Program-made: the position numbers and the translations under genes | Assembly (NCBI GenBank): GCA_034440575.1 | Contig: JAOTOL010001334.1 | Location: 359,501 to 423,500 of the forward strand | From: Imbricaverruca yamaguchii | Taxonomy: Eukaryota > Arthropoda > Thecostraca > Neoverrucidae | Reading direction: 5' to 3' | DNA: 64,000 nucleotides | In this document: piece by piece, positions 46,520 to 57,459 of the stretch | How positions within the stretch are numbered: the first letter of the stretch is position 1 | Layout of the letters: each line of letters opens with the position of its first letter | Notes under the pieces: model-generated | Databases searched by the model: none | Seen by the model: only the letters and a program-made list of their open reading frames with translations | Told to the model about the DNA's origin: nothing

Positions 46520-47345
46520 CCAGCTCCCTGACGTGACCCCACCCACTCTTCCCGACCTGTGCTCCCCACCCTCCCCGCCTCTGCTCCCCCACCCTCTACG
46601 AACCTCCCCACCCTCCCTGACGTGACCTCACCCACTCTTCCCGACCTGTGCCCCCACCCCCTGACCTCTGCTCCCCACCATTTCCGAACCTCCCACCTCC
46701 CTGACGTGACCCCACCCACTCTTCCCGACCTGTGCTCCCCACCCTCCCCGCCTCTGCTCCCCCACCCTCTACGAACCTCCCCACCCTCCCTGACGTGACC
46801 TCACCCACTCTTCCCGACCTGTGCTCCCCACCCTCCCCGACCTCTGCTCCCCCGCCCTCTCCGAACCTCCACACCCTCCCTGACGTGACCCCACCCACTC
46901 TTCCCAACCTGTGCTCCCCACTCTCCCCGACCTCTGTTCCCCCACCCTCTCCAACCTGACCTCCACACCCTCCATGGACTTCCCCGACCTGACCTTTCCA
47001 TCCTTTTCGATTTGTCCTCCTCGTTTTCCACGACCTGTTCTTCAACCTCCCCGAGCTGTACTTCCCGTTCTCATCCTCTCCAAACAATGCTTTCCCACTC
47101 TCCCCAGCCTGTCCTTCCCATCCTGCTAGACCTATACTCCCCCACATTTCCCGACCCCTCCTACACCATCCCACTAGACCCCTCTCCCCCCACCCTCCCC
47201 TTCTCCACCCTTTTATCGAATCTCTCATCGAAGCATCCTCTGAGATCTCTCCTCCCTCACCCTCCCCGATCTCTCCTCCCCATGCTGTCCAACCTCACGG
47301 ACCTCCTCTCACTCTCCCGGATCTGTCCTCCCCACCCTCACTAAT
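46520..47345. repeat. Pyrimidine-rich 84-90-bp minisatellite
   Basis: TGACGTGACC landmarks at 46529, 46618, 46702, 46791 and 46881 give periods of 84-90 bp. Units read CCCACCCACTCTTCCCGACCTG, then TGCTCCCCACCCTCCCC. Decayed units continue to about 47345. The plus strand is almost purely C and T, so the complementary strand carries many G-runs of three to five. Confidence 0.93.
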
Positions 47346-47349
47346 ACAG

Positions 47350-48100
47350 CCATACCTTCCAGATCTGTTCTCCCCACGCTCCTCGAGCTGTCTCCAACAC
47401 TTCCCACCCTACCATCCATCTCTTCACCTCCCAGCTGAATCATCTGAGGCTTCACGTGCCTTGCTCTCGGCAGTTCGTGATTGCCCCTCTGTGTCCCAAT
47501 TGCGCCCCGCGCTTGGTGCGGCGCAAGGCAGTGTGCAGCAGATGCGCCACCCTTCCTGCTCTACCCCGGTCTTCCTCAACATGCGGCCGCTCTGTCCTGG
47601 CCTGACCTACCCTCAGCTCGGCGGGGCTGCGGCGCGGCGGCGCGCCCGCCCGGACCTACCTCAACTGAGCCGCCTTCGGCCGACCTGACCTGCCTCTATC
47701 TGGCGGTCGTGTCTGCGGGGCTCGTGACGCAACCACAGCCGGCCCGCCGGCAGTTGCAGCCGTGTTGATTGATGCTGGGGCAGGGCGGCGCTGGGATGGA
47801 AGTGGCCGCGCAACACCCGGCCCGGATTTCAAATACCACACGCACCACCACCGGAGAGAGGCAGAGGGAATTGGATGGAGAGAGGTGGGGAGTCGTAGGA
47901 ATCCATTCGCAACCGTTTTTGGAGTTTAAAATGGGGTCTGTTTGCGCTTGAAATCATTCGTTCATTGCTCTAGCCGTGTTTATCTTCTCAAGATGGTCAC
48001 TGTATCAACAGTTGTATAAGGCGTACAAGGCAGGGTGCACGATGCAGCTACGTGATTGCACGACAGAACTGCAATACCCCAGTGTGTGTAGCTGCGCCTT
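47350..48100. other. Intronic sequence with a GC-rich patch
   Basis: A GC-rich unique patch at about 47500-47840 includes GGCGGGGCTGCGGCGCGG. The rest is plain intronic sequence. No exon with clear FOXO similarity was seen. Confidence 0.4.
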
Positions 48101-48500
48101 TAACTGTGTCCGTGACTGCGAGCGTGCTCACCTGTGACTGTGGTGCCTGTGAATAACTGTGACTATGCCTGAACCAGTGACTGACTGTGACTAAGTGTGA
48201 TCGCCTGTGACTGTGCCTGTGACTGTACCCTTGACTTTGGCTGCGACTAACTGTGACTGTGACTGGGCGAGTGACTGACTGTGACTGGGCGAGTGACTGA
48301 CTGTGACTGCGAGTGCGATCGCCTGTGGCTGTGCCGTTGACAACTGTGACTGTGACTGAACCAGTGGCTGACTGTGGCTGTGAGTGTGATCGGCTGTGAC
48401 TGTGAGTATGATTGCGCCTGTGACCGCGAGTGTCACTGCACCGGTGACCGCGCCAGTGACCGTGACGGTGACCGTGACGGTGACCGTGCCGCCGTGTGCT
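48101..48500. repeat. GTGACT-type hexamer array at the last FOXO acceptor
   Basis: About 390 bp consist of variants of CTGTGA and GTGACTGTGACTG, ending in GTGACCGTGACG repeats. The array runs directly into GCCGTGTGCTGCAG, the acceptor of the last FOXO exon, leaving no clear polypyrimidine tract. Confidence 0.93.
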
Positions 48501-48504
48501 GCAG

Positions 48505-49164
48505 TCCGTCTCACCGGCGGCCAGTGTCAGCTCGATGTCGCCCAGCCAGACGGTGCAGGAGCACTACGGCGCGCACGCCGACAACCCGTACGGCCGGCTG
48601 TCCACGGTGGCCACCACCTACTCGGCCTCGCCGTCCGCCTACAACCCGGCCGTGTCGGCGTCGTTCGCCGCCTCGCCGTCGGCGACGTTTCCGGCCGGCT
48701 CGCCGGTCACGTCGGTCGGCAGCTACGGCGGCTTCTCGGGCGGCGGGTTCGCGCCGCCGCCGCCGCCGCCGCTGGGCCAGCCGTTCGGCGGCGGCAGCAG
48801 CAGTGGCGGCGCAATGCGCGTGTCATCGGCGCCGACGCGGCCCGACGAGCCGCAGACGCCGTCGCAGCTCATGTCGAACCTGATGGGCGCGCTGCAGCAG
48901 AACCACATGCCGGTCGACCTCGACCTGGACACCTTCCAGGGCGGCTTCGACTGCGACGTCGACAACATCATCAAGCAGGAGCTCAGCATGGAGGGCAACC
49001 TGGACTTCACGTTCAACCAGGCGGCGGCGGCGCAGGCGGCAGCGGCGGCGGCGCAACACCATCGGGCGCACCCGACGTCGGACGCCAGGCACCACCAGGC
49101 CGCCTACGTGGCCGCCAGTGCCTCGCGCCATTGGCAGCAGGTCAACGCGTCGCTAGTAGACTAG
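48505..49164 (+). CDS. foxo: FOXO forkhead transcription factor, last coding exon
   Basis: 219 codons continue in phase 0 from the donor at 44076 and end in TAG at 49162-49164. The first part is Ser/Ala/Pro-rich and includes MSPSQTVQEHYG, a six-Pro run (residues 84-89) and a Gly/Ser stretch. Residues 118-171 (QTPSQLMSNLMGALQQ, MPVDLDLDTFQGGFDC, DVDNIIKQELSMEG and NLDFTFNQ) match the conserved acidic C-terminal transactivation region of FOXO proteins. Poly-Ala runs (173-183) and a His/Ala-rich tail follow. Exon 2 plus this exon give 417 residues; the spacer before the activation region is short compared with the insect FOXO. The coding sequence is strongly GC-biased at third positions, unlike the intron. 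The acceptor is unusual because a hexamer array abuts it. Confidence 0.94.
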   Translation, partial: SVSPAASVSSMSPSQTVQEHYGAHADNPYGRLSTVATTYSASPSAYNPAVSASFAASPSATFPAGSPVTSVGSYGGFSGGGFAPPPPPPLGQPFGGGSSSGGAMRVSSAPTRPDEPQTPSQLMSNLMGALQQNHMPVDLDLDTFQGGFDCDVDNIIKQELSMEGNLDFTFNQAAAAQAAAAAAQHHRAHPTSDARHHQAAYVAASASRHWQQVNASLVD

Positions 49165-49402
49165 ACCTTTTGTGAGTACCGCCGCACCGTGTCCGCATGC
49201 GAGGTGGCAGGAGAGCGCAACAGCCGACCTGTCGGCCACCGCCGGTCATCGTGCAGCTGCATGGAAAAATGTGCTTTGCTCGTTGGTGGTTTTCGGTGTA
49301 CTTTCTTGGTGCCTTTCGGACTTTTTCATACACTCGAGCTGGTGCTTTCTCACTTCTTCTGGGTGCATGTCCGCTGTTCAAAACGCACGGGAAATGAATA
49401 AA
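49165..49402 (+). other. FOXO 3' untranslated region with candidate poly(A) signal
   Basis: Sequence after the stop codon up to AATAAA at 49397-49402, the first canonical signal seen after the stop. FOXO 3' ends are often longer in other animals, so later signals may also be used. Confidence 0.45.
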
Positions 49403-49404
49403 CG

Positions 49405-49845
49405 GGCGACATGCATTTGGTGGCGTACTTCACCTCTTGTTGCACTCTTGCGTTCGGTGTGCATGGAACTTGCACATGTTTGCTTGCCATTTGCACTGGT
49501 TCTCGATGTTTTACGCCCGGCTTGCTGCATGCATTGCATTCATCGCTTGAGTGGTGTACCAATTATCTATCCGGAGCGTGTCTCGCCTGATCTCTGGCGG
49601 AATGCATTGTCTTGCCGGCTTTGAAGCACCACTATTGGCCGCACGGGTCGGCAGGCCGATTTGACGTTGCGCCGTCACTGCGAATGGCTCGCAGCGCTGA
49701 ATGCAACCGGCGCATTCGCCGAATAATCTAATCAAGCTTAACATCTCGGAATCGACCGCGACAGCGGGGCGCGCCAATTTCCCCGGGTCGCCTCGTATTC
49801 CGGTGTCGCTCCAGTAACTCGGCGCATATTCTGCAATCTGCCGTA
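49405..49845. other. No gene recognised
   Basis: Unique sequence, possibly distal FOXO 3' UTR. Nothing was recognised. Confidence 0.4.
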
Positions 49846-49849
49846 AGTT

Positions 49850-50170
49850 GGCCGGCGATGTTTCCTGCTCCGATGCTCGTCGCCGCCGCGCCGCCGCCCG
49901 CCAGCTAAATCCAGAATCTCATTTCCTGTCGAAATTTACGGCTCATCATTGGCGATTTAAATGAACGGCAAATTACGTGTAAAGGTTTTCGGACCGGTTA
50001 AATTAGTTTCATTTGACGAGTGCGCGGCGCGGCCCGGCGCCGAAGCCGTTTTGGTTTTAATCAGCGCGCGGCAACCGGGATTGCGGTGGCATCCGCGGCG
50101 GCCGCTATTGATTCTGACGCCGCCGGAAGGCCCGCCCGGAGCCCGAGGAAGCGCGGGGTGACGGTCACAG
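49850..50170. promoter_or_regulatory. GC-rich patch with embedded AT-rich motifs
   Basis: The non-repetitive mosaic contains GAAATTTACGGCTCATC, GGCGATTTAAATGAACGGC, AAATTACGTG and GGTTTTAATCAGC inside CpG-rich DNA. The texture suggests a conserved non-coding element, but conservation cannot be tested here. Confidence 0.3.
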
Positions 50171-50174
50171 ACGG

Positions 50175-52435
50175 CAAGGTGGGTCCGCCGCCGCTCCCCG
50201 CTCCACCGGCCTGCCGTCGCCCAATTTAAAGCTCCACAGGCAGAAAATTAGATTGAAAGTAGGCGGTTAAAATGACTTTGAAGGTATCCGTGGTGCATGT
50301 CAATGAGGCAGATAAAAATTGTTCATAATTTGGTCGTGGAAAATATGGCCGCGATTGTGTGACGGCGTGCGGTTTCCACTTCGAACGGGAGCAGTCGCGT
50401 TCTGCAGCGGAATGAGCAGATCGGTGCGGGGTGTCTGTGACAACACTACCGCGGGTGTCCAGGACAGCATCAACGCGCGGTGTCCATGGCCGCACCACCG
50501 CGAGGTGTCCGGGACAGGACCATCACGGTGTGTCCAGAGTACCTCCGGCTCCGGTATCTAGTTGGGGAGGATCGTCGCCGCGAGCAATCACCAGGGAATA
50601 TGTGTGCAGAGAGGGAGTATGTGCATTGGGCGGTTGTCGCCGGGTACCGCAGCGACGACACCAGTCTGACCTGGCACGGTCCTTTTTCCCTTGCTAGGCT
50701 TCTCACCGGCTGGTGGGCCTGTAGGTCGGACGAACTCGTTAGATTTCGCTCTGGTCCCGCCCCTGGCATACGTGCTGATGAGTTCCTGTTCGCCAAAGAC
50801 ATCCAGCCGTTCGAGAATTCCGCAAGAGCGGAGTTTAGCGCACGGTGGTGAACCACGAAAAGGAGAGCAAAATAATGGCGATCAGAAAATAAGAGCGAGG
50901 CGTCGTAGAGGGGTCTGGTTTTCGCAGACATTTTGGGTTACTTTTCTTCGCTGTACTATGCGTTTTATCCCTGCACAATTCATTTCGTTGATATTTGCAT
51001 AAAAACAAATCGAGCTACCGAAGAGCCGTTTGGGTAAATCCTGGCAAATGCTCTATGATGTTTGAAAATCGCATTATGTTTTAATTAGAGAACTTGCAGA
51101 AAAGCTACTAATCTTAATGTATCTCACTCGGAACAGTGAGGTGAATTTATAGTTTGCAGCATTGCTGAGTGCACCAGCAAATTACACCGCACCGGTATCC
51201 GCAGGCAAACGAATATCGTTAGAACCGTAACAATAACAATCGACCGGCCGCAAGCAGACTGCTTTTTGGCAGGCTGTCTCATGGAGATAGACGGGCGTTT
51301 TTTTTGTACATAACCCGCTTCAGTCGGATGAAATTCCGGCCGGCTGTCACTTCCAACTAGCAAAATTTTCAGCGCGCCCTTCCGCTCTGGAGGCGGATGA
51401 AACTTTTATTCCATTATAGGACGCCGGTCGTCAGAAGCACTCTCTCTCTTCCTCTCGATATTGGCAATAAAACTGGGCAGCTATCACCATGCAAGTAGCC
51501 CCAGGCTCCATTACTTCAGCTGGCCCAGTGGCGTGGAAAAGCGGCGACACATTCGACTCGAAGCGGTGGAGATGTAGAAAATCACCAGCATTTATATCCA
51601 GGGCGCGGTGTTTCACGAAAGGAAAAAGCACCAGTAGCACTGTCAGTTGCCTTGTAATGCCTTTGAGAGCCATTTACGGCTCGCGGGAACACAATGGAAA
51701 GCCTGGGGCGATCTGACGCTGAATGGACGGTGATTTCATCGTACGCCAGGGTAGGCGTGACCTGCGATTACAGAGCAGGAACGAACAACTCTTATTGACA
51801 TGGTCAGACTTTCAGCCTAAACAACATTGAAGCTTCTCGATTTGACCATAGAAGAGTTTCGACGGAATGTTTCACGTGTGGGACGTAGCAAACTGATGGG
51901 AGATATGGTCAAACCAAGGACTAGTCCAGCTAAGCCACCAATGTTGCGAACATGGCATAAGGTTAGGCGTATGCGATGCAATGCGGCTATACGCACACTG
52001 GACGCCTATACGTGTGGTGTAGGTGGCATGTAGTATACCGGTGAGCCATAATGTATTGCAAAAGGTTCCTTTGGGTAATTCTGACAAACCCAAAAACTTA
52101 AAACCCGAAATCTCCAAATTATAATACGTCTCAACGGATAACCTTATTTCCGCTTCGGAGGCTGAACATGCATCCAAAATAATTGCTCAATTTGTGTCTG
52201 CAACCCTGCTAATCCTTGGAAGTTTATCAAACCTGTATCAAATCATGATCGTCTGACCTTGGAATAGCAACGTACGTTTGCTTTAAAAATTGATCAAGCG
52301 GTTTTGCGGATAGCCTGAACCGGTAAAATAACTCGTCATTATGCGATCAGCCAGATCTGCAAGGGCAGATCAGTTCTCTAACAGCGAAGTGAGGGCAGAT
52401 CATTTACACACGAGCGAAGTCAGCTAGGTCAGTCC
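50175..52435. other. No gene recognised
   Basis: Unique sequence. Several open frames of 60-150 codons exist at 50470-50930, but none matches a family I recognise. A short GTGTCCAGGACAGCATC-like triplication occurs at 50430-50535. Confidence 0.45.
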
Positions 52436-52439
52436 CCCG

Positions 52440-52990
52440 CGAGCGAAGTCAGCTAGATCGGCTCCCTGTGGTGGACTATGTCAGATGAATTCCCCTCTGA
52501 GCCTGGTGGGACGGGTTAATTTACGCGCCGCAAGCAAGTACTGCAGCAAGTCAGCTCCATCCTGTGAACGGGCGAGACTGGTCAGTTCACTCGGCGCAGG
52601 TCAATAATGTGGTAGGTCATCTTCCTACTGCGAACTGGCGAGACTGGTCAGTTCACTCGGCGCGGGTCAATAATGTGGTAGGTCATCTTCCTACTGTGGA
52701 CTGGCGAGACTGGTCAGTTCACTCGGCGCGGGTCAATAATGTGGTAGGTCATCTTCCTACTGTGAACTGGCGAGACGGGTTCGTTCACGCGGCGCAGGTC
52801 AATAATGTGGTAGGTCAGCTTCATACTGTGGAGTGACTAGCCGGGTCAGTTCACTCGGCGCAGGTCAATACTGCTGCAGGTCAGCCTCCTCCTGTGTACT
52901 GCTGAAGCGGGTCAGTTCACGCGTCGCAGGTCAATACTGCTGCAGGTCAGCTTCCGACTGTGAACTGAGGAGACGTGACAGTTCACGTGT
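52440..52990. repeat. 66-bp minisatellite carrying paired AGGTCA sites
   Basis: Six to seven units contain GGTCAGTTCACTCGGCGC, then AGGTCAATAATGTGGTAGGTCA. GTCAGTTCAC landmarks at 52581 and 52647 give 66 bp. Upstream, from 52380, diverged units read GAGCGAAGTCAGCTAGGTCAG. AGGTCA is the nuclear-receptor half-site; two of them sit 10 bp apart in each well-kept unit. Confidence 0.92.
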
Positions 52991-53035
52991 CGCAGGCCAA
53001 TGGGTGCTGCTAGTCGACGTTGACCAGTGACGCGG

Positions 53036-53228
53036 AGGGGCCGCGGTAGCTCAGTTGGTAAAGCGTCGGACTCTTGATCGCAAGATTGCGGGTTCGAATC
53101 TTACAACCGACGGCATTTACCGAGCCTGCGCGCGACCAATCGGCGTGGGAGGTTGGGGACGTTACATGACCTAGCGGTCGAATGCGTCGTAAAAGAACCC
53201 AATGTTCTTCAAGTGGCGCTGCTCTGCG
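53036..53228 (+). mobile_element. tRNA-derived SINE, copy 2
   Basis: The copy starts with a tRNA-like head. GCCGCGGTAGCTCAGTTGGT is an A-box type sequence, GACTCTTGATC resembles a tRNA-Lys(CTT) anticodon loop, and GGGTTCGAATC is the B-box, ending near CCGACGGCA. The anticodon and T stems contain mismatches, so it is not an intact tRNA gene. The body (GACCAATCGGCGTGGGAGG, then GCGTCGTAAAAGAACCCAA) aligns with the copy at 10748. Confidence 0.85.
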
Positions 53229-53239
53229 CCAGTTCAGTT

Positions 53240-53560
53240 CTCTGACGCGGCGCCAGGCCGGCTCTGATGCAGCGCCAGGCCGGCTCTGGCGCAGCCCACT
53301 GCCACTCCGACCAGGCCAGCTCTGGCGCGGCCCACTGCCACTTCGACCAGGTCGGCTCTGGCGCGGCCCATTGCCACTCCGACCAGGCCAGCTCTGACGC
53401 GGCCCACTGCCACTCCGACCAGGTCGGCTCTGGCGCGGCCCATTGCCACTCCGACCAGGCCAGCTCTGACGCGGCCCATTGCCACTCCGACCAGGCCGGC
53501 TCTGGCGCGACGCGCTGCTACTCCGACCAGGCCGATGTCGGCGCCGGGCAGGCGATGCTC
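53240..53560. repeat. 36-bp minisatellite
   Basis: About eight units of GGCCCATTGCCACTCCGACC, then AGGCCAGCTCTGGCGC, with a 36-bp period (shorter first units). It begins about 10 bp after the SINE. Because 36 is divisible by three, it produces open frames on both strands that are not genes. Confidence 0.94.
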
Positions 53561-53564
53561 GCCT

Positions 53565-55105
53565 TGTGGCGATTGCCACACACGAGCACCGACAAAACGC
53601 ACGTGTACGTCACAGAGCCGGCGCGGACCTGTCCCCCCAACCCGGCCACGCGGCTGCCAACTGTCTGTTGAGCTTCGAAACTTCCACAGCCGGCCGGCCT
53701 CATAAACTGAAGAGATAGGTTGGTGCATCTAAGTTACGGTGGCTCATAACTCAGACGGGTACATAAAATGGTCCGGCTGATAAAAGCGGCGGCGGAATGG
53801 ACGACAGCCTGCGGCCTGGTGTTTCGCTATTGATTCGAACCCGACGCGGCGAGACCGGGCTGGACGGGACCGGACCGCTCCCAGCGGCGAGGCCTGACCT
53901 GAGCTGACCTGACCCAGTCGCAGCCTCAGCCCCAGCCGTCTGCGGTCTGCCGGTCAGCCGGTCAGCCTAGTCATCGTGGACAGCCCTCGACTGTCACCGT
54001 CCTGGCTAGCAGACGACCATTTGGGCGCGCATAGCAGCCTTGTTCCTCTCGGCTCTGCTCGGAGATAAGCTCAGCGTTATTTAGCGTTGACGAGGTCGGG
54101 CGGGGATGCTTCTCGGCCGGGCTGCTCTGGGGTAGCACTGCGACACGTCGGCATTTTGGCGGAGCAGCGCTGTCGTAACGGCTCCACGCACGAGATAGCC
54201 GCTATCGGCACTGGATCCAGGAGAGCTGCGGAACTGAGCGGTGTCTTGGTCCAACTGGGGCGATAACCTGGCGCCACCACCACCGGAACGCCACGTTTCG
54301 AGCCGTCCGCTAACTCAACCTCTGGCCGACACTGTGCGAAGTTCGTAACTCCTGATCGTTTACTATCTGACAAGCGTGCACTTGGTCCGACGCGTCACCG
54401 TCCTGAACGTGCAATGGTCACCGTCCTGAACGTGCAATGGTCGCCGTCCTGGATTTGGTAGCTCTGTGCGATTCAAAAAGTGATTATAAATGACCCAATC
54501 GGTCGACACAATTCTTCAAAACAGATTACCAACCAGCCAAACACTTCAACCAGAGCGTCGGGGTCAAAGAGACCCACGTCTAAAGGTCGCATACTGTTGG
54601 GTGGTCGGGGTACCGGGACTGAGTAAGTTGGGCTCTGCGTGTAATATTGCGTTACCAACGTCCTTTGCTATTCCTCACACCTGCTGTGAGGACGGCAGGT
54701 TTTGCGAGTTTATAGGCGGATTGGATCAGCGTTCAAAGATGAAAATGGCATACATGCATATGCCAGACGGAACCAATACAAGGCACACGTTAGATGCGAG
54801 GTAAGAAGTTGCCTCTTGACATTTCCACTTGAATAGCTTCACACCTTCAGGCTTTTCCTTTTGCCATATCTTCCACCTGCTGTCTTCCGATTTATTTTAT
54901 TTTCGATAGGGCTATTTTTTAGATCGAAATTTTTCTTTTTTTGTTCTCGTCAGTTGTTTAGTTTCGTATATGCATTTGTTACAGTAATGCAGTAATAGTA
55001 ATGCAGTTCACTGTTTTCGTTCTCCTTTCGTTTACAACACTTTCGCCGCCTCCACTTCACCTTCTTCTACATCATCCGTCTTCTGCTTCGTCCTTCTCTC
55101 TTCTC
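53565..55105. other. No gene recognised
   Basis: Unique sequence with a short GACCTGAGCTGACCTGACC stretch at about 53895. Nothing else was recognised. Confidence 0.45.
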
Positions 55106-55109
55106 TGCG

Positions 55110-55610
55110 TTTCCCTCGCGCAGGGCATGTCGGCCGGCGCCACACGTGCGTTGCATGCACATAATGGAGGGCTGCATTTCCGGATTGCAGCCGGCTATCA
55201 CTGGAGGCAGCGTGTATGTCATGCAGATCCGCCGCGCGCCAAGGCCGGCCGACTCCATTGTTGGCGCACGCGGCATCGTGGCGCGGCGTGGCGCGCTTTT
55301 TTCGCCGCCACCGCGGGGACCTTGGGCCGGCGGGACAATGCGCGCCACTGGCCCGGTCGGCCGGCGGACGGGCCGAGACGGCCGCGCGTCTGTTGCGCGT
55401 TGCAGATGGCCATTGTAGTCCAGCTCACACGGCCGTGTGCTGGCGCGACCCGCTGGTGCCGACCCGCTGCCGCTGCCCCGCACAGCACCGTGCCAGCACG
55501 GCGCCACCGCACTGGCGCCATGCCGACGTGACGTCATCACACTGGCACTGCCCTGACGTGACGTCACCCAGCTGGGGCTGGCTGTCGGCGGTGACGTCAG
55601 CCACCGACAA
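55110..55610. promoter_or_regulatory. GC-rich patch with three CRE octamers
   Basis: CpG-rich unique sequence. Its 3' part holds perfect TGACGTCA octamers at 55529, 55559 and 55592, about 31 bp apart, twice preceded by GACG to give GACGTGACGTCA. The surrounding units are not clearly repeated otherwise. No coding family was recognised. Confidence 0.35.
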
Positions 55611-55614
55611 CATG

Positions 55615-57105
55615 AGCTTCACTCGTCAGCATTTGGCGATTAAAGCACCCTCGACCTCAAAGTATTCCTTGGTGTTTCGGTTAAAACGCCCTGCGCCTCA
55701 TAGTGTTTGGTGGCGTTTCGACTAAGGCACTGAGCCTCCGGTATTGTATGGTGTCCAGGCTAAAACACACCGACACGACAGGGTATTTCAGGACAGGACA
55801 ATGGTATTTCGATATCTCCGATTAATGAACAGGGGTATCCGAAAAGTGAGACCTTTCAAATAACATTTTGTTTGCGATGTTCACACTGTATGTTGATGAC
55901 ATGGTAATATATTAGCGTAATGAAAATTACCATTTATTCTCGGAAGTGCCTTATCACAGCACATTACCACGAATACTACGAATTCGAGTACGTTATTACG
56001 AATAAATGCATGTCAGTGTGCGCTGAAACGCACTAACATGCGTTTTGCAAGTGCTACCAAGGTACGGATGAATCCTGTATCCTGATTGAGCTGTCATTTT
56101 TATATATGCATCGTCAATTTATGAGTTCCCCTGTCGAATGCTGTCCTCCCGCCTTCACCCCACCATCGAGTGCATTGAATACGCTCAGGACACACCGCGT
56201 TAGCATTAGCCACGCCTTGAACGGCGCCACACTTGCGAGTGAAGTTGCCCACTTGCCGGAAGTTTTCCGGCGTCACCCAACTTGTGACCGGAAATGTCAT
56301 TGGGCATGCCGAGTGTGCCGCGTAGCTGGGTGTTAACGGCTGCAGTAGTTTCGCTGCGTCGTTCAAGTTCTCGGCGGCGCTATTCATGCAATTGGGACGA
56401 CTTATAAATATGCATGGGTACGATGGTGCCTTGCGCGGCTGCCTGTCGATAGTTCGTGTTGCGGTGTCTGAGTGACAATGCGGTCGCCTTCCAAGTAAAT
56501 GCTGGAAGGCACCTGGCAGCTCCTAGTTCCCAAGATAATTTGGATCGTATACGTGGTGACGTATGCTGGGAGTTGTACATATCTGGATACCGGAGTATAG
56601 GTTGCTCATACCTCTTGAGGCGGGCGTTTAAAAACCCAATCTGTTGGCGAACGCGCGGGTGATAGCTCATGAGATCGCGGAAGATCATCTGTCTAGAGAC
56701 CAGGAGATGCCATGCGTCCACATACCAGGGTTGATGTGTCGGGAGACCAAGAACAGCAGTCACTTAGGAGAGCATAGATGCTCGTGTGTCGGGATATCGG
56801 GGAACATTGTGATGGTGATCATGATCGAATCGCAAGAATACAAAACCGCCAGCTTGACCTCAACCACATGCGATATGTTACTACCTTCGGCAATTTAAAT
56901 GCAGCTATATGGAGAGACCGATGGGGTGGAAATTTTAACGACCTCGAAATTCCCTTATGTTCGAGCCCAATATGCATTCTCCCAAAGTCAGTACAAAAAG
57001 CCAATTTGAGACAGATGAGCCAAGTAATTTTACGAGAGCCAGTCATTAAGTTCTTCTACCTCCAGACCAAGGTATTTCGTTTCCCGGCAGAACAGAGGCT
57101 CGTTT
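55615..57105. other. No gene recognised
   Basis: Unique AT-moderate sequence. A minisatellite-like AAAGCACCCTCGACCTCA / AAACGCCCTGCGCCTCA pattern with about 53-bp spacing is faintly visible at 55640-55770. No gene is seen. Confidence 0.45.
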
Positions 57106-57109
57106 GGCG

Positions 57110-57425
57110 AGAGATTTAAGGACTTCGTTTGTCAGGAAACCAGGAGATTTCGCCTGTCTGAAGACCAAGATGTCTCACCTGCTTTGAAACAAGACATTCC
57201 CCCTGCTGGAAAGCCAGGACATCTCGCCTCTTGGGAGACCAGGATATTTCGCCTGTTGAGACCAAGAGATCTCGCCTGTCCTGAGACGAAGAGGTTGCAC
57301 CTGTCGATATTGAGAGGTCAGGAGACCTTGTCTGTTGGGAGACTAAGAAGCTTCGCTTGTCGTGATACCAGGAGGTCTCTCCTGGAAATAGACTGGACGA
57401 CCTCATCTGTTGGTAAACCAAGCTG
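57110..57425. repeat. Degenerate 27-30-bp minisatellite
   Basis: Many units of AGACCAAGAGATCTCGCCTGT with variants (AGACCAGGATATTTCGCCTGT) run to 57425. Traces continue upstream from about 56670. Confidence 0.8.
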
Positions 57426-57455
57426 CATGGCCACTGCAGTCGATGCGCCCCTACC
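57426..57455 (+). mobile_element. 3' end of the short interspersed element, partial copy
   Basis: CATGGCCACTGCAGTCGATGCGCCCCTA matches 110-176 up to the GCGCCCCTA word, then diverges. Confidence 0.45.
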
Positions 57456-57459
57456 CACC

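Larger units (their letters stand above)
44077..48504 (+). other. FOXO intron 2
   Basis: The donor is GTGAGAAC at 44077 and the acceptor is TGCTGCAG ending at 48504. Length is 4428 bp and both sides are phase 0. It contains a CACCAT array (44176-44346), an (AT)n tract (45251-45319), an 830-bp pyrimidine array (46520-47345), a GC-rich unique patch (47580-47840) and a GTGACT array (48101-48500) that abuts the acceptor. If retained, the frame continues 32 codons to a TAA at 44173-44175. Confidence 0.9.

Noticed and set aside
53036..53110. Functional tRNA-Lys gene
   Set aside because: The head has A- and B-box words and a CTT-like anticodon loop, but stems contain mismatches and the sequence continues into a SINE body that recurs at 10748.
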